Assembly: GCF_020966635.1 (NCBI RefSeq)
Contig: NZ_JAJKFQ010000005.1
Location: 646,481-710,480, forward strand
Source of the DNA: Stieleria sp. JC731
Lineage (GTDB): Bacteria > Planctomycetota > Planctomycetia > Pirellulales > Pirellulaceae
Length of the DNA: 64,000 bases
Reading direction: 5' to 3'
Each line of letters starts with the position of its first letter. Within the stretch, counting starts at the first letter, position 1. The notes beneath the pieces are model-generated. The model ran no database searches. It saw only the letters and a list, made by a program, of their open reading frames with translations, and was not told the DNA's origin. The position numbers and the translations under genes are program-made. This document shows positions 8,545-18,800 of this stretch, one piece after another.

Positions 8545-10194
8545 ATGAACCAGAGTTCAAAAGATCTGTTAACGGCGATCGGTGAAGAACCTTCACCCCT
8601 CGAGCGGCGCAGCCGGTCGGATTTATCACAGGCAAACAAAAGCTCGCGTCGTGTGCGTTTTGATCGCCGTAGAAAAGCGAGACTTTCGATCGGTTTGGAG
8701 ATATCCCCTAGCGGAGTTTCGCTTGCTTTCACTGAAGCCGTTAATGACAAAAAACGTTTGATCGTTGATCGTGTCGAATTCCCCGCCGACCGAGGGCCAG
8801 CCAAAGGTGATTGGAATGATGGAACACTTCAGTCATGCCTTGTCGAATTAGTTCAGCGGCACGGGTTGTCCGGACAGGCGGTCCACTGTTCCGTTGGTGG
8901 GAAGCCTTGTGTGACACGCATTTTGGCTGGTCCGGATCAACAAGTTGACAACGAACTTGCGGAACTGGCTGGCCGCACCGAACGATACATCGGGATGGGA
9001 GTCGGCGAAAAGGTTCGTAGTGAGTTCACCTATCGAATCGACGCAAAACGAAAGCGTGTCTGGGTGACCGTCGCGATGCGTGATGTTGTCGAAGCGGTCG
9101 CCAAAGCGACCCGAGCAACGGGGTTGCGACTGGCAAATCTTGAACACACGATGTTGGTGCTCAGTCGTGTCCTGCACAACCACGGACGAGACGCCCAAGA
9201 ACCTGTCTTGATGGGAATTGATGACCTGGGGCGGATTGATCTAGGAATCAGCTACCAAGGGCGTCTTCTGCTGGACTACCGACCCGCAATGCCGGATGAA
9301 GACATTGACCAAGCGGACGTGATTCAGCGTCACCTGAAATGTTTGCGACGCTATGTGCAAGCACAGTTTCCAGATGCGTCATCAAACCTTGATAAGATTT
9401 ATGTCGCTAGTCCCAGCGACCACGCCGTTTCAGCGGACAAGTCGACAGGTGACAAACAGGAACGAAATTTTGAGCTGGCTGAATACGCGTTTCCTTTTGC
9501 TGAACTTTGCGATGGATACGAAATTGCCGGTGACTGCGATCCGAGTACGAGTCTGATCGCGGCGATCGGACTTGTTCGCGATCAGCAATCCAGCCACGCA
9601 GTCGTTGACGCCAATAATTTGGTTACCACGCTTCAGATGCAGCAAAAGCTTCCTTTGCGAAAGCTGATGAAGGCGACTTGGCCGATTACCACGATTGCGG
9701 TCGCGACCATCATCCTTGTGATTATGGAGTTTCAAGTTGCCGGTCGGATCCATGAAGCAGAGGCAAAAATAGATTCGCATTTGTCAGAAGTGGATCATCG
9801 CGATCAATTGCGTGCCGACCTGACAAGTCGCATTGAATTCGACAAAGAGATCCAGCAGGTAAAGCAATCGATCAAACGACCTCAATGGGCGGACATCATT
9901 TGGGATGTTGGGCATGAATTGCCGGAGCGAATGTGGTTGGAGTCGATCCAATTTCACAACGACCAAACACTTTTAATCGTCGGTGTCAGTCGATCCGACC
10001 ACGGTGTATTCGACTATCTCGAACGCCTGCGAAATTCCAAGCTTTTGACGCGTGTTTCACTTCAGTCGACTTCGTCACATCGAGGTGCGTCAACGACTGA
10101 TGTGCGATTTGAAATCTCGGCCCAAATAAGTCAGCCTGAGGCTCCAGCGAAACTGGCAGAAAGCGACGCATTGGAGGATTACCTTCATGGCTAA
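8545..10194 (+). CDS. PilM-PilN / GspL-like inner-membrane assembly protein
   Basis: A 549-residue single-span protein. Residues about 45-345 look like an actin-fold PilM/GspL cytoplasmic domain (ARLSIGLEISPSGVSLAF; VHCSVGGKPCVTRIL; PVLMGIDDLGRIDLGISY). The membrane helix is 379-398, followed by a periplasmic coiled coil and a PilN/GspL-type ferredoxin-like end (LPERMWLESIQFHNDQTLLIVG). In type IV pili PilM and PilN are separate; here they are joined as in GspL. GspL anchors GspE to the membrane. It overlaps the next gene by 8 nt. Confidence 0.82.
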   Translation: MNQSSKDLLTAIGEEPSPLERRSRSDLSQANKSSRRVRFDRRRKARLSIGLEISPSGVSLAFTEAVNDKKRLIVDRVEFPADRGPAKGDWNDGTLQSCLVELVQRHGLSGQAVHCSVGGKPCVTRILAGPDQQVDNELAELAGRTERYIGMGVGEKVRSEFTYRIDAKRKRVWVTVAMRDVVEAVAKATRATGLRLANLEHTMLVLSRVLHNHGRDAQEPVLMGIDDLGRIDLGISYQGRLLLDYRPAMPDEDIDQADVIQRHLKCLRRYVQAQFPDASSNLDKIYVASPSDHAVSADKSTGDKQERNFELAEYAFPFAELCDGYEIAGDCDPSTSLIAAIGLVRDQQSSHAVVDANNLVTTLQMQQKLPLRKLMKATWPITTIAVATIILVIMEFQVAGRIHEAEAKIDSHLSEVDHRDQLRADLTSRIEFDKEIQQVKQSIKRPQWADIIWDVGHELPERMWLESIQFHNDQTLLIVGVSRSDHGVFDYLERLRNSKLLTRVSLQSTSSHRGASTTDVRFEISAQISQPEAPAKLAESDALEDYLHG

Positions 10195-10810
10195 CCAGCT
10201 TGTCAATCAACTTTTGAACCATCCCAAGCGACAAATGGTCGTTTGGGCGACCGCATTAATGATAGGGCTATTGATCACGCTGCCATGCTGGGATCACTAT
10301 TGTTCACAACAGACACGTTTTGAAAGCCTTCAAACGGAGCTCTATGAAACAACGCTGGCATCGATGAATGTCGAAGCGATGGAAAATCGGCTAAGGCAGC
10401 TAGATTCGGTGGATGATTCGAACAGCCCGCTATTTGACCAAGATCGCGCCGAGCGTTTTCGCGAGTTGATTACCGAATTGACTTTTGACTATGGATGCCA
10501 GTTAAAGCGATTGTCACTTTCCGATGCACGCCAAACGCCGTGGATCGCTGGCAGGGACCCAAACAACGCTGATATGGACACGGACGAAGCAATCGAGAGT
10601 CCCTTCAATCTGGAAACTCGCTTGATCAACCTTTCGGCAAGAGGCCCTTTGACGAAGCTGACGAAGCTAATCATCCACCTTAACTCAATCGAAGAATTTG
10701 CGGTTCCGACCAATTTGACGGTTCAGCGCGAGGGCAATAACGGACATTTGGCTTTAGACGTCGAGATTTCCCTCTTCGGCCTGGTTCATCAGAACGATTC
10801 TCGCATGTGA
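10187..10810 (+). CDS. GspM/PilO-like inner-membrane assembly protein
   Basis: A 207-residue protein with a short cytoplasmic N-terminus, one helix at about 18-38 (QMVVWATALMIGLLITLP), a heptad-rich segment and a small alpha/beta C-terminal domain. This is the architecture of GspM and PilO, partners of GspL/PilN. A good ribosome-binding site, GGAGG at 10173-10177, lies inside the end of the upstream gene. Sequence identity to either family is not obvious, so size, topology and position carry the call. Confidence 0.75.
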   Translation: MANQLVNQLLNHPKRQMVVWATALMIGLLITLPCWDHYCSQQTRFESLQTELYETTLASMNVEAMENRLRQLDSVDDSNSPLFDQDRAERFRELITELTFDYGCQLKRLSLSDARQTPWIAGRDPNNADMDTDEAIESPFNLETRLINLSARGPLTKLTKLIIHLNSIEEFAVPTNLTVQREGNNGHLALDVEISLFGLVHQNDSRM

Positions 10811-10961
10811 ACGCTCATGCTGTCACACGGACGTGCCAGCTTCACGAATCGATCACGCGCGATCGTCCGATTCGTATTTTGATAGGGCAAAAGACGGCGA
10901 ACCAGTTCGCTATCGATCAGCCGGCAACACTCGAACCGGTTGGTGTTAAGGAGAACGAATC

Positions 10962-12857
10962 TTGCTCGCGCTCGACAGCAAGTTGTATCGACGATTCGGA
11001 ATTGTGATGGCGAAGCTCTTTGCCATCACTTGGTTGATCGCACACTGTCACAACGTGTCGGCACAATCTTCGTTTTTTGCCGATGAAAACGTTCCTGTCG
11101 AAGTTCGGCAGAAACTTGAACGCAAGTACGATCTTGATTTGCGTGATTCAACTCTTCTGGAATCCTTGTTCGCGATCCGCGATGTCTGCGGAATCAATAT
11201 CGTTGCTGGGAATGAAGTCACAGGGACAGTGAATGCATCCTTCGAGAACACCAGCGTTTTTGATATTCTTGATTCGCTGTTGATCGCCCGCGGGTATGGC
11301 TATCGCGTTGTCGGTAGTAGCTTGGCGGTTGTGCCGCTCGATCGTCTTGGAGACCAGTTGCCGTCGTTCGAAACTGAAATTTTGTCTCTTATAGAAAATC
11401 GTGCCGAGGACCTGCTGCCGTCGATCGATTCGTTGCTTTCTCCGGAAGGGCGGGTGCACGCGATCGAAAGCAGCAATTCGGTAGTCGTTATTGACTACCC
11501 AAAGCGAATCGAAAAGATTCGATCCCATTTGGATGCTCTTGAACTTGCCGCAAAGAGCTATCGTGGTCGAATGCCCAATGATTCGCTTTCCTCTGCATCA
11601 CTTGGTGGGACATCCGTACCGGCCAATCCTTCAGCAGTAGTGCGAGTCTTTCGCACCCAGTACGTTGACGCCGCAACGATTTCGACGGCGGTCAATGCGC
11701 TGCTGAGCGAAACCGGTCGCATCGCACCTATCGAACTTGAAAATAAGTTGATCGTTTCGGATCGACTGCAGAATATCGAGCAGGTTGCCGCTGCAATCGA
11801 ACAGCTTGACCAGCCTCGCCCACAGGTTCGTATTTGGGCAATGATTTACGACTGCAGCACCGATGATTTGGATCGGCTAGGCGTCAATTGGAATAGTTCG
11901 GCCGCAAGTACGGCGGTTGACGCGGCTACAGGTGGAGCTGCGCAATCAGCGGTCCTAAACACCGTGACGTCGACTGTCGGGACGGGGACCAATGGACTGC
12001 TAACGATTACCAGCTTGAACGATCAATTTGATCTTCAAAGCGTGATCCAGGCACTTCGAACTGCTGGTGACAGTCGCCTGCTAGCGGATCCAAATGTCGT
12101 TGTGATGAATCACGAGACGGCGGAGATCGAAATCGTTACCGAAGTCCCCTACCAACAATTGACCCAAGGGATCGATGGCGGCACGATCGGAACGACTGAG
12201 TTCCGTGAAGCCGGTGTCACATTGAACGTAGTCCCACATATTGCCGACGATGGGACAATCGCCATGGTCGTCAATCCTCGCTTTAGTTTGCTCACCGGGT
12301 TCAGCGAAACCGACAATGCGCCGATCATCGACCGTCGCGAAACCAATACTACGGTTCGAGTCGCAAACGGGCAGACCATCGTCTTAGGGGGGCTTCGGCA
12401 GCGAACGAGGATTTCGGAACAAACTGCAATTCCGGTGATCGGAACGTTACCCGTCGTGGGGAAGCTATTTCAACACCGGTCTGCCAGCACCCGTGAAAGC
12501 GAGTTGCTTGTGTTCATCACACCACAAATTGTGGGTGATCATTGTGTTGGTAGCCAACGGGAAAACTGTGTGGAAAAGTTCTTGGCCAACCAAGTCCTTC
12601 AAACACCAACCGATCCGATTCCGTTTGGTATCGAGGCGGTCCAGGCAGAACAGAAAGCGTCCCAAGGCCCGGGGCATCAAATTATCGGGAAGTTTGGAAG
12701 TGATCTAATGACAAAAGATCCCTATCCCAATCACTTCAACTGGACCTCACAGCATCATCCCTCTGGTACCACTTTAATAGGCGAACCGGAATTGATCGAG
12801 GTGGATGTGTACGATGTGCAGACCAGCGCGAGTTGGTTGGATGCTGCACACGAGTAG
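10962..12857 (+). CDS. gspD: Outer-membrane secretin GspD/PilQ
   Basis: A 631-residue secretin. After a signal peptide ending near HNVSAQS there is an STN/N0-like domain (LRDSTLLESLFAIRDVCGINIV), N1/N2-type secretin domains (VFRTQYVDAATISTAVNALL) and the C-terminal secretin core (TEVPYQQLTQG, REAGVTLNVVPHIADDG, VANGQTIVLGGLRQR, IPVIGTLPVVGKLFQHRS, ELLVFITPQIV). It forms the outer-membrane channel. The TTG at 10962 is supported by AAGGAG at 10948-10953, 8 nt upstream; the ATG at 11007 has no such site. About 120 residues follow the core, perhaps for pilotin binding or anchoring. It is the last gene of the operon, 30 nt from a convergent giant gene. Confidence 0.96.
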   Translation: MLALDSKLYRRFGIVMAKLFAITWLIAHCHNVSAQSSFFADENVPVEVRQKLERKYDLDLRDSTLLESLFAIRDVCGINIVAGNEVTGTVNASFENTSVFDILDSLLIARGYGYRVVGSSLAVVPLDRLGDQLPSFETEILSLIENRAEDLLPSIDSLLSPEGRVHAIESSNSVVVIDYPKRIEKIRSHLDALELAAKSYRGRMPNDSLSSASLGGTSVPANPSAVVRVFRTQYVDAATISTAVNALLSETGRIAPIELENKLIVSDRLQNIEQVAAAIEQLDQPRPQVRIWAMIYDCSTDDLDRLGVNWNSSAASTAVDAATGGAAQSAVLNTVTSTVGTGTNGLLTITSLNDQFDLQSVIQALRTAGDSRLLADPNVVVMNHETAEIEIVTEVPYQQLTQGIDGGTIGTTEFREAGVTLNVVPHIADDGTIAMVVNPRFSLLTGFSETDNAPIIDRRETNTTVRVANGQTIVLGGLRQRTRISEQTAIPVIGTLPVVGKLFQHRSASTRESELLVFITPQIVGDHCVGSQRENCVEKFLANQVLQTPTDPIPFGIEAVQAEQKASQGPGHQIIGKFGSDLMTKDPYPNHFNWTSQHHPSGTTLIGEPELIEVDVYDVQTSASWLDAAHE

Positions 12858-12887
12858 ATATCGCGTTCAGGATCATGGCGGCAAAAG

Positions 12888-15800
12888 CTAGATCGTTGTT
12901 CCGTATCGTTTTCCAAATGCGGAGCGATCCGAATTGCGTCGGTCCGGCTTTCCATCGAAGTCGAATACTTCGGTGAAGCTGCCATCGGCGTAATATTCAT
13001 CGAATCGATCAGAATCGTCGGCATCGACATCTCGATCGGCATCGAAATCACCAAAGAGACGGAAGAAGTCATCGACAAGGTCATCACCGATTCCTGGACC
13101 ATTGGCGTCGATGCCCAAAACCGAACCGCTGATTGTTAGACGGTAGTTGGCGTCTGCCAACATTGGAGCTCCTCCTTTGCCTTGTCGCGAACTCGGTTCA
13201 ATTCCTGACCGACCGGAAAACTGCAGGACGACGACCTGTTGGCCATTAATCGTTTCACTGCTGACAACTTCCAAGTCAATCATGTCACCGGCATCGCGTC
13301 CGGAGGTCACCTGTAAGGCAAAGCTGCTGTCGGTGACTGGCCCGACTGGTATTGCGATCGGTGCGCTGAATGTGATCTGAACGTTTCGGATGATCGATCG
13401 TTGTCCAGAACCGTCAGCGCTGTAGTCCTTTTCTGACGCAGCGTCTTGGTTGAAGTAGACAATGTTGGCAACTTGCAACGGTGGGCCACCGAGATCGTCA
13501 TTCAAGAGCGTTGCGGTCGCTGTGTCATTGCCAGCGACGACATAACCGTCGCCTGCGACCGCTGCAATAACCACTGTTTCATCTGGTTCGATGGTTCCAT
13601 CAACGGTTGGCATAACAGTGACGGAGACAGATGCTTCACCAACACCAAAGGTGATGTGATCCGCATCCGAAATTGTGAAGTCGTCGCCCAAGATCGCGGT
13701 TCCGCCAATATTGAAATTGATTTCCAATGCGGGCGTTTGGGCGGTGACATCGGTCCGTGTGAAAGTGAACGTCAACGGTTGACCGGAATCTTCGGTGACC
13801 GATGACGGATCAACCGAAACGGAGACGACTGGAAGCACAGCTTCCTCGATCGTTACCGTCGCCGTATCGGAATCGTCGACGGCGGAGTTTTGAGAAGACA
13901 ACTGAACCGAGAATGTTTCTGAGGGTTCGACGAGGCCGTCCGCGATCGTCGCGATTTGAAGGGTGTGTGCTTCACCAGCGTTTCCGGCAAAACTGACTTG
14001 TTGAAGGGCGTTGTCAAAGTCCAAGCCTCCGATCGCCGTTCCGTCGACGAAACTGACATCGACGTCAAAGGGAGATTGCACGGCATTGTCCAAGCTGATG
14101 ATCACCTGAGCGATGCCGCCTTCAACGATGGTCACGTCGCCGACGGTTAACGTCGCGGTGTCATCGTTGGAAATCGTTCCGGTCGCTGTATCCACGGCAT
14201 CGGCGACGTAACCCGATCCAGGTTCGATCGAAACCGTTACCGTTTCATCGGGTTCAAGAACGAGGTCGGCAGACGGATCAATGATGACTTCGGCGGTTGC
14301 CGATCCGGCGATAAAATCGACAGACATCGTTGGCGGGGCAGGGAAGTCGCTGCCCGGTGTCGCCGTGCCGGTTAGTCCGTAGTTCACCGTCAGTGGGCCC
14401 GACGTATCGCCGCTACGAGTAAAAGTGTATGTCAATAGGCCGGCGCCGTCTTCTTGCACAGCCAAAGGTGCGACAGTTACAGAGACGACCGCAGGAATGA
14501 TATCGTCGTTCGTAATCGTTCCGGTCGCATCAGGGGTTCCGAGGGAATAACCCGCCAAGTCGACCAGGGTCAAAATTGCCGTTTCGTCGGGTTCGACATC
14601 TGAATCGTCGATAGGGGTGATCGAAAGTGTGGCGGTGTCCGATCCTGCTGCGAAGCTTACCGAGGTTCCCAAAGATGGGCTGTAGTCGATGCTCGGTGAT
14701 GCTGTCCCGCTGACATCGAACGTGACTGTCAATGCAGGGGTGTTTGCAGTCACGTCCGTACGAGTAAACGTGTAGACCAAGGCTTGCCCGGAGGCTTCGG
14801 CAACGGAGGCCGGTGAGACGGAGACGGAAACGACACTTTCATCGTCGTTGATGATTAAACCGCTGGCAGTCCCAGTCACGATATTTCCTGAAGCTGTCGC
14901 GTTGGACAACGTCACGTCAAACGCTTCATCGGGTTCAACCAATGTGTCGCCAGAAATATCGATGGTGATCGTCTTTGAAGTCTCTCCATCAGCGAAGTTG
15001 GCGGTGCCCGATGGCAAGCTTCCACCGAAGTCATCGACATTGACTGCTGATCCACCGACCGCCCAATCGACCGAAGTAGCGCCACTGGTGTTGCCTGATC
15101 GAGTGATTTGGAACGTAAACGGCATCGTTCCACTATCACCTTCGTTCTTGTTGGCGTCAGTTGCAATGATGGCATAGTCTGCCGGCGCGACGTCATCGTC
15201 GGTGACATCCAGCGTGTCTGAGGCGGTTAATGGGATCCCAGAAGTCAGAATGATCTTCGCGACACGTTGATCGTCTGCCGCACCACCTAGCACCAACAGG
15301 CTACCGTCTTGTGTCATAGCAGTTTGGTACGAACGTTGCCCGGTGTAGGTGCTTGTCGAATAGACCAAGCTTCCGTCACCATCGAATGTGGTGTCAATCG
15401 TTCCATCTGCATTGAACCGAGTTACGATGACTTCTCTGGAGCCAACACTCGGGTTCAAGTACCCGACCAAGACGACTTTATTGTCATCTTGGGTTTCGAC
15501 GGAAGATGCCAAATCATCCTCGCCCGTATTTAAGTCAATATGCAAGATCCCGGTGCCATTGAAGGACAAGTCACGCGTTCCATCTTGGTTGACGCGGACG
15601 ACAAAGGAATCGTCGTCGATCGAATTCCCATAGGTGTATCCTGAAACAAGAATGCGGTCATTGGAATCGATCGTCATTTCTTCGGGTGAAAGACCTGCCG
15701 TTCCCAGGTCGATTTCTTGGATGCCGGTCGAGTTAAATGTGGTGTCGATGTTGCCGTTGGGCAGCATTTTCAAAATGGCTAGTTGCCCTGCTCCGCGACC

Positions 15801-18800
15801 AACAGCGACAAAACCACCGGTGGGGAGTGCTTTGACAAGTTGTGATGAGTAACCGATGGTCGAATAGTTTCGTAGTCCATTCGAGCCGAAACTGCTGTCG
15901 CGTGTTCCATCGGCGTTGATCCGTAGCATTCGGAACGTGACCGATCCGTTGATCGATGTCGTTGCGATAACCTTTCCATCTGGAAGCAAGTCCATGTCTG
16001 CGATCCACATATTTGTGATCCCAGAAAAGTCGACGATCCCATTGGTTCCATAGCTCGTGTCGACCGATCCATCGGGCATCAGTCGCATCAAGAATGGGGT
16101 GGCGAATCCAGAAATGAATCTTCCGCCGACCAAGATCTTTCCATCTGGCTGAGCAATAATCGTTGTTGGGACGGGGAAGTTTGGACCCGGAGAAATCGTT
16201 GCCAACCCTGACGACGCGAACGAAGTATCAAGTGATCCATCGGCGTTAAGTTTCGCGACGTAGACACTGCTTTGGTTTGGCCCTTGTGAACCCACTAAAA
16301 TCTTGCCATTCGGCAGATGATAGATTGGTCCACGGATCGCCGTTGATGTGTTGACCAGAGGTGTTGAAGCCAGGCCGTTTGTTCCGAAGGATGTATCGAG
16401 CCCAACAGGTCCGGAGGATCCGAACGAAGCGTTCGCCGTGATGGTGACGTTCTGTGTCCCGTCGACAATCAAATCATCGATGGCATCCAGATTGACAGTG
16501 ACCGACGTTTGGTTGGCCGGAATCGTCGCGGTCGTCGGGACCGTTGCTTCGGTCGTGTCGCTACTGGTCAGCGTTACGGTCAGCGGGTCCGGTGATGCGA
16601 CAGAACGTGTGATGGTCACGGTTGTTGCGGCGGGTCCGTCGCCTTCGGAGACCTCCGCCGCATTGACTACTAATGACAAGGTCGGCACCACATCGTTGTC
16701 CGTGATGTTTGCGGTCGCATCGCTGGTGACGATCGTTGCGAAGGCGTAGCTGGGATTTGAAATCCGAACGTCAATCGTTTCGAGCGGTTCGATCGCGCCA
16801 TCGTCAAGGACTGTCACCACATAGGTGCCTGAGCTTGCGCCGTCAGGAATGGTGACTTGAGCACCAGCAGAAATTGCTGCGTAGTCGGCGCCTGAGGTTG
16901 CTGATCCTGTGCCAAGATCTTCGATGTCGAATGTGATTGCTGAACCGGTATCGTTGACCTGGTCAAGCGTTACCGTGTAGACGATGTTTGTCGGGCCGGC
17001 TTCGTCACCGTGGGTCGAAACACTGAGGTCCGCGTCGAACAGCGTTGCCAACGATACTTCACGAATCGCCATCCCGCCGATCGCTGTATAAGGGCCGGTG
17101 TCTCGGTCCAAGTCGATGCGAATCTGTCCGGCGCCGTCCGCTTGGAACGTAATCCCATACGATTCCAAGGGCAGCGAACTGGAGCCGACGGTGTTGTTGA
17201 CGAACAAGTCGTCGATGTTGAAGTTTTGGGGTATCGTGGTGGTTCCGCCAGCGTCCACCACTGTCATGATTTGCGATGTATTGGCGTAGCTGTCCAGACC
17301 AAAGAAATACAGTTCGTACGACGATAACGGGGTCAGGTTGACCCACGTGAACGACATCGAACCCGACGAATAGAACTGCCCTTCTAAATCCGAAAGATCA
17401 GGCGTGTGTATCGGAACGGTGGCAGGGTTGGGGGTTGACGCAAATGGTACACCGCCGTTGATGTTCAATCCGACGGTTGTGATGCTTCCGTCTTCGGCAG
17501 ATAAGTTGGTTTGATTGCTCGTTGAAAAAACCGATCGCCAATTCGCGGGTGTTGGCGAATTCGAATTCACATTAAAGTCAACGCCGATAAAAGGCCCGAA
17601 TGCTGCAAACTCATCGTCAATGACGTCGATCGATTCCGAACCTGAGATGTGATTCGACTCGAAAGCCGTGATTGTCGCGATCTGGTTTCCGTCGAGGATG
17701 CTGTCGTCGACGGCGGTGATGGGGAACGTTACGGACTGACTGCCATCGGGAATGACAACTGATGCCGGAACCGTCGCTTCGGTCGTATCACTGCTGGACA
17801 AGAGCACGGTCAAGTCGCCGGTTGTACCCGAGTTTCGTGATACCGTTCCGGTCGCGCTGCCGCCATTTTCTGACATGGCCGACACGTCGATCGAAACATC
17901 CAGTCGCGCCGGTGGGGGCCCGAGTCGACGCAGTGCCATACCCGCCAAAGCAATTCCGCTCGATCCCGAACCTGGCGACACATCTACCACAATTTCACCG
18001 TTAGCATCCGCAACGATCAACGAGGCATAGGATTCCAGTGGATTGCTGCTGGAGCCAATCTGGCCGTTGACATACAGCGTACTGTCCGGAACTTGGGTGA
18101 ACGAATCGGTGTTTGAACCGGTGATCGTCACGTTGTTCACAAAGGTCGCCGTGTAATGCTCATAGGCAAAGACGTAGACCGCGTACTCGGCGCCAGGAAC
18201 TAGGTCACTGAATGTCGATTGAACTGCACCCGACGACGTTGTGAATCCGTCCAACCCGGACAGTGACTGAGTGTGCTGAGGAAGTTGCGATGCCAACAGC
18301 GTTGAACCCGTTGTCGATCCGGATGAACCTGTCGTTAGGATGTCGACTTCTGAGGTTGTGCCGTCTTCGGCCAATAGGTCTGTTGCGTTGGCGCTAGTGA
18401 CGAACAGGAACTGATTCCAATTCGCCGGAGAAGTGCCGGAATCGAAATCGATTCCGATTAACGGACCGGCCAACAGTATTTCATCGTCGACGATCGTGAT
18501 GACTTCATCATCGGAGATGAAGTTGGTGGCTTCGGCAGTAATCGTGACGATTTGATCGCCATCGATATCTGCGTCGTCAACGCCGCTGATCGTAAACGTG
18601 ACCGAGTCGCTACCGTCCGGAATGATGACTGTGCTTGGAACAGTGGCTTCGGTGGTATCACTGCTTGTTAGCGTGACGGTCAGGTTTCCCGAGGTTCCGG
18701 TATTGCGAGTTACCGTGGCTGTGGTCGCGCCACCGTTTTCGGAGATCGACGAATCATTGATGGTGACCGTCAATCGATCATTGGTCAGCACAAAGTGTTG

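Noticed and set aside
10807-11007. A 66-codon frame with GTG start overlapping the GspM-like stop
   Set aside because: No ribosome-binding site or protein-like features, and it overlaps the start of the well-supported secretin gene.
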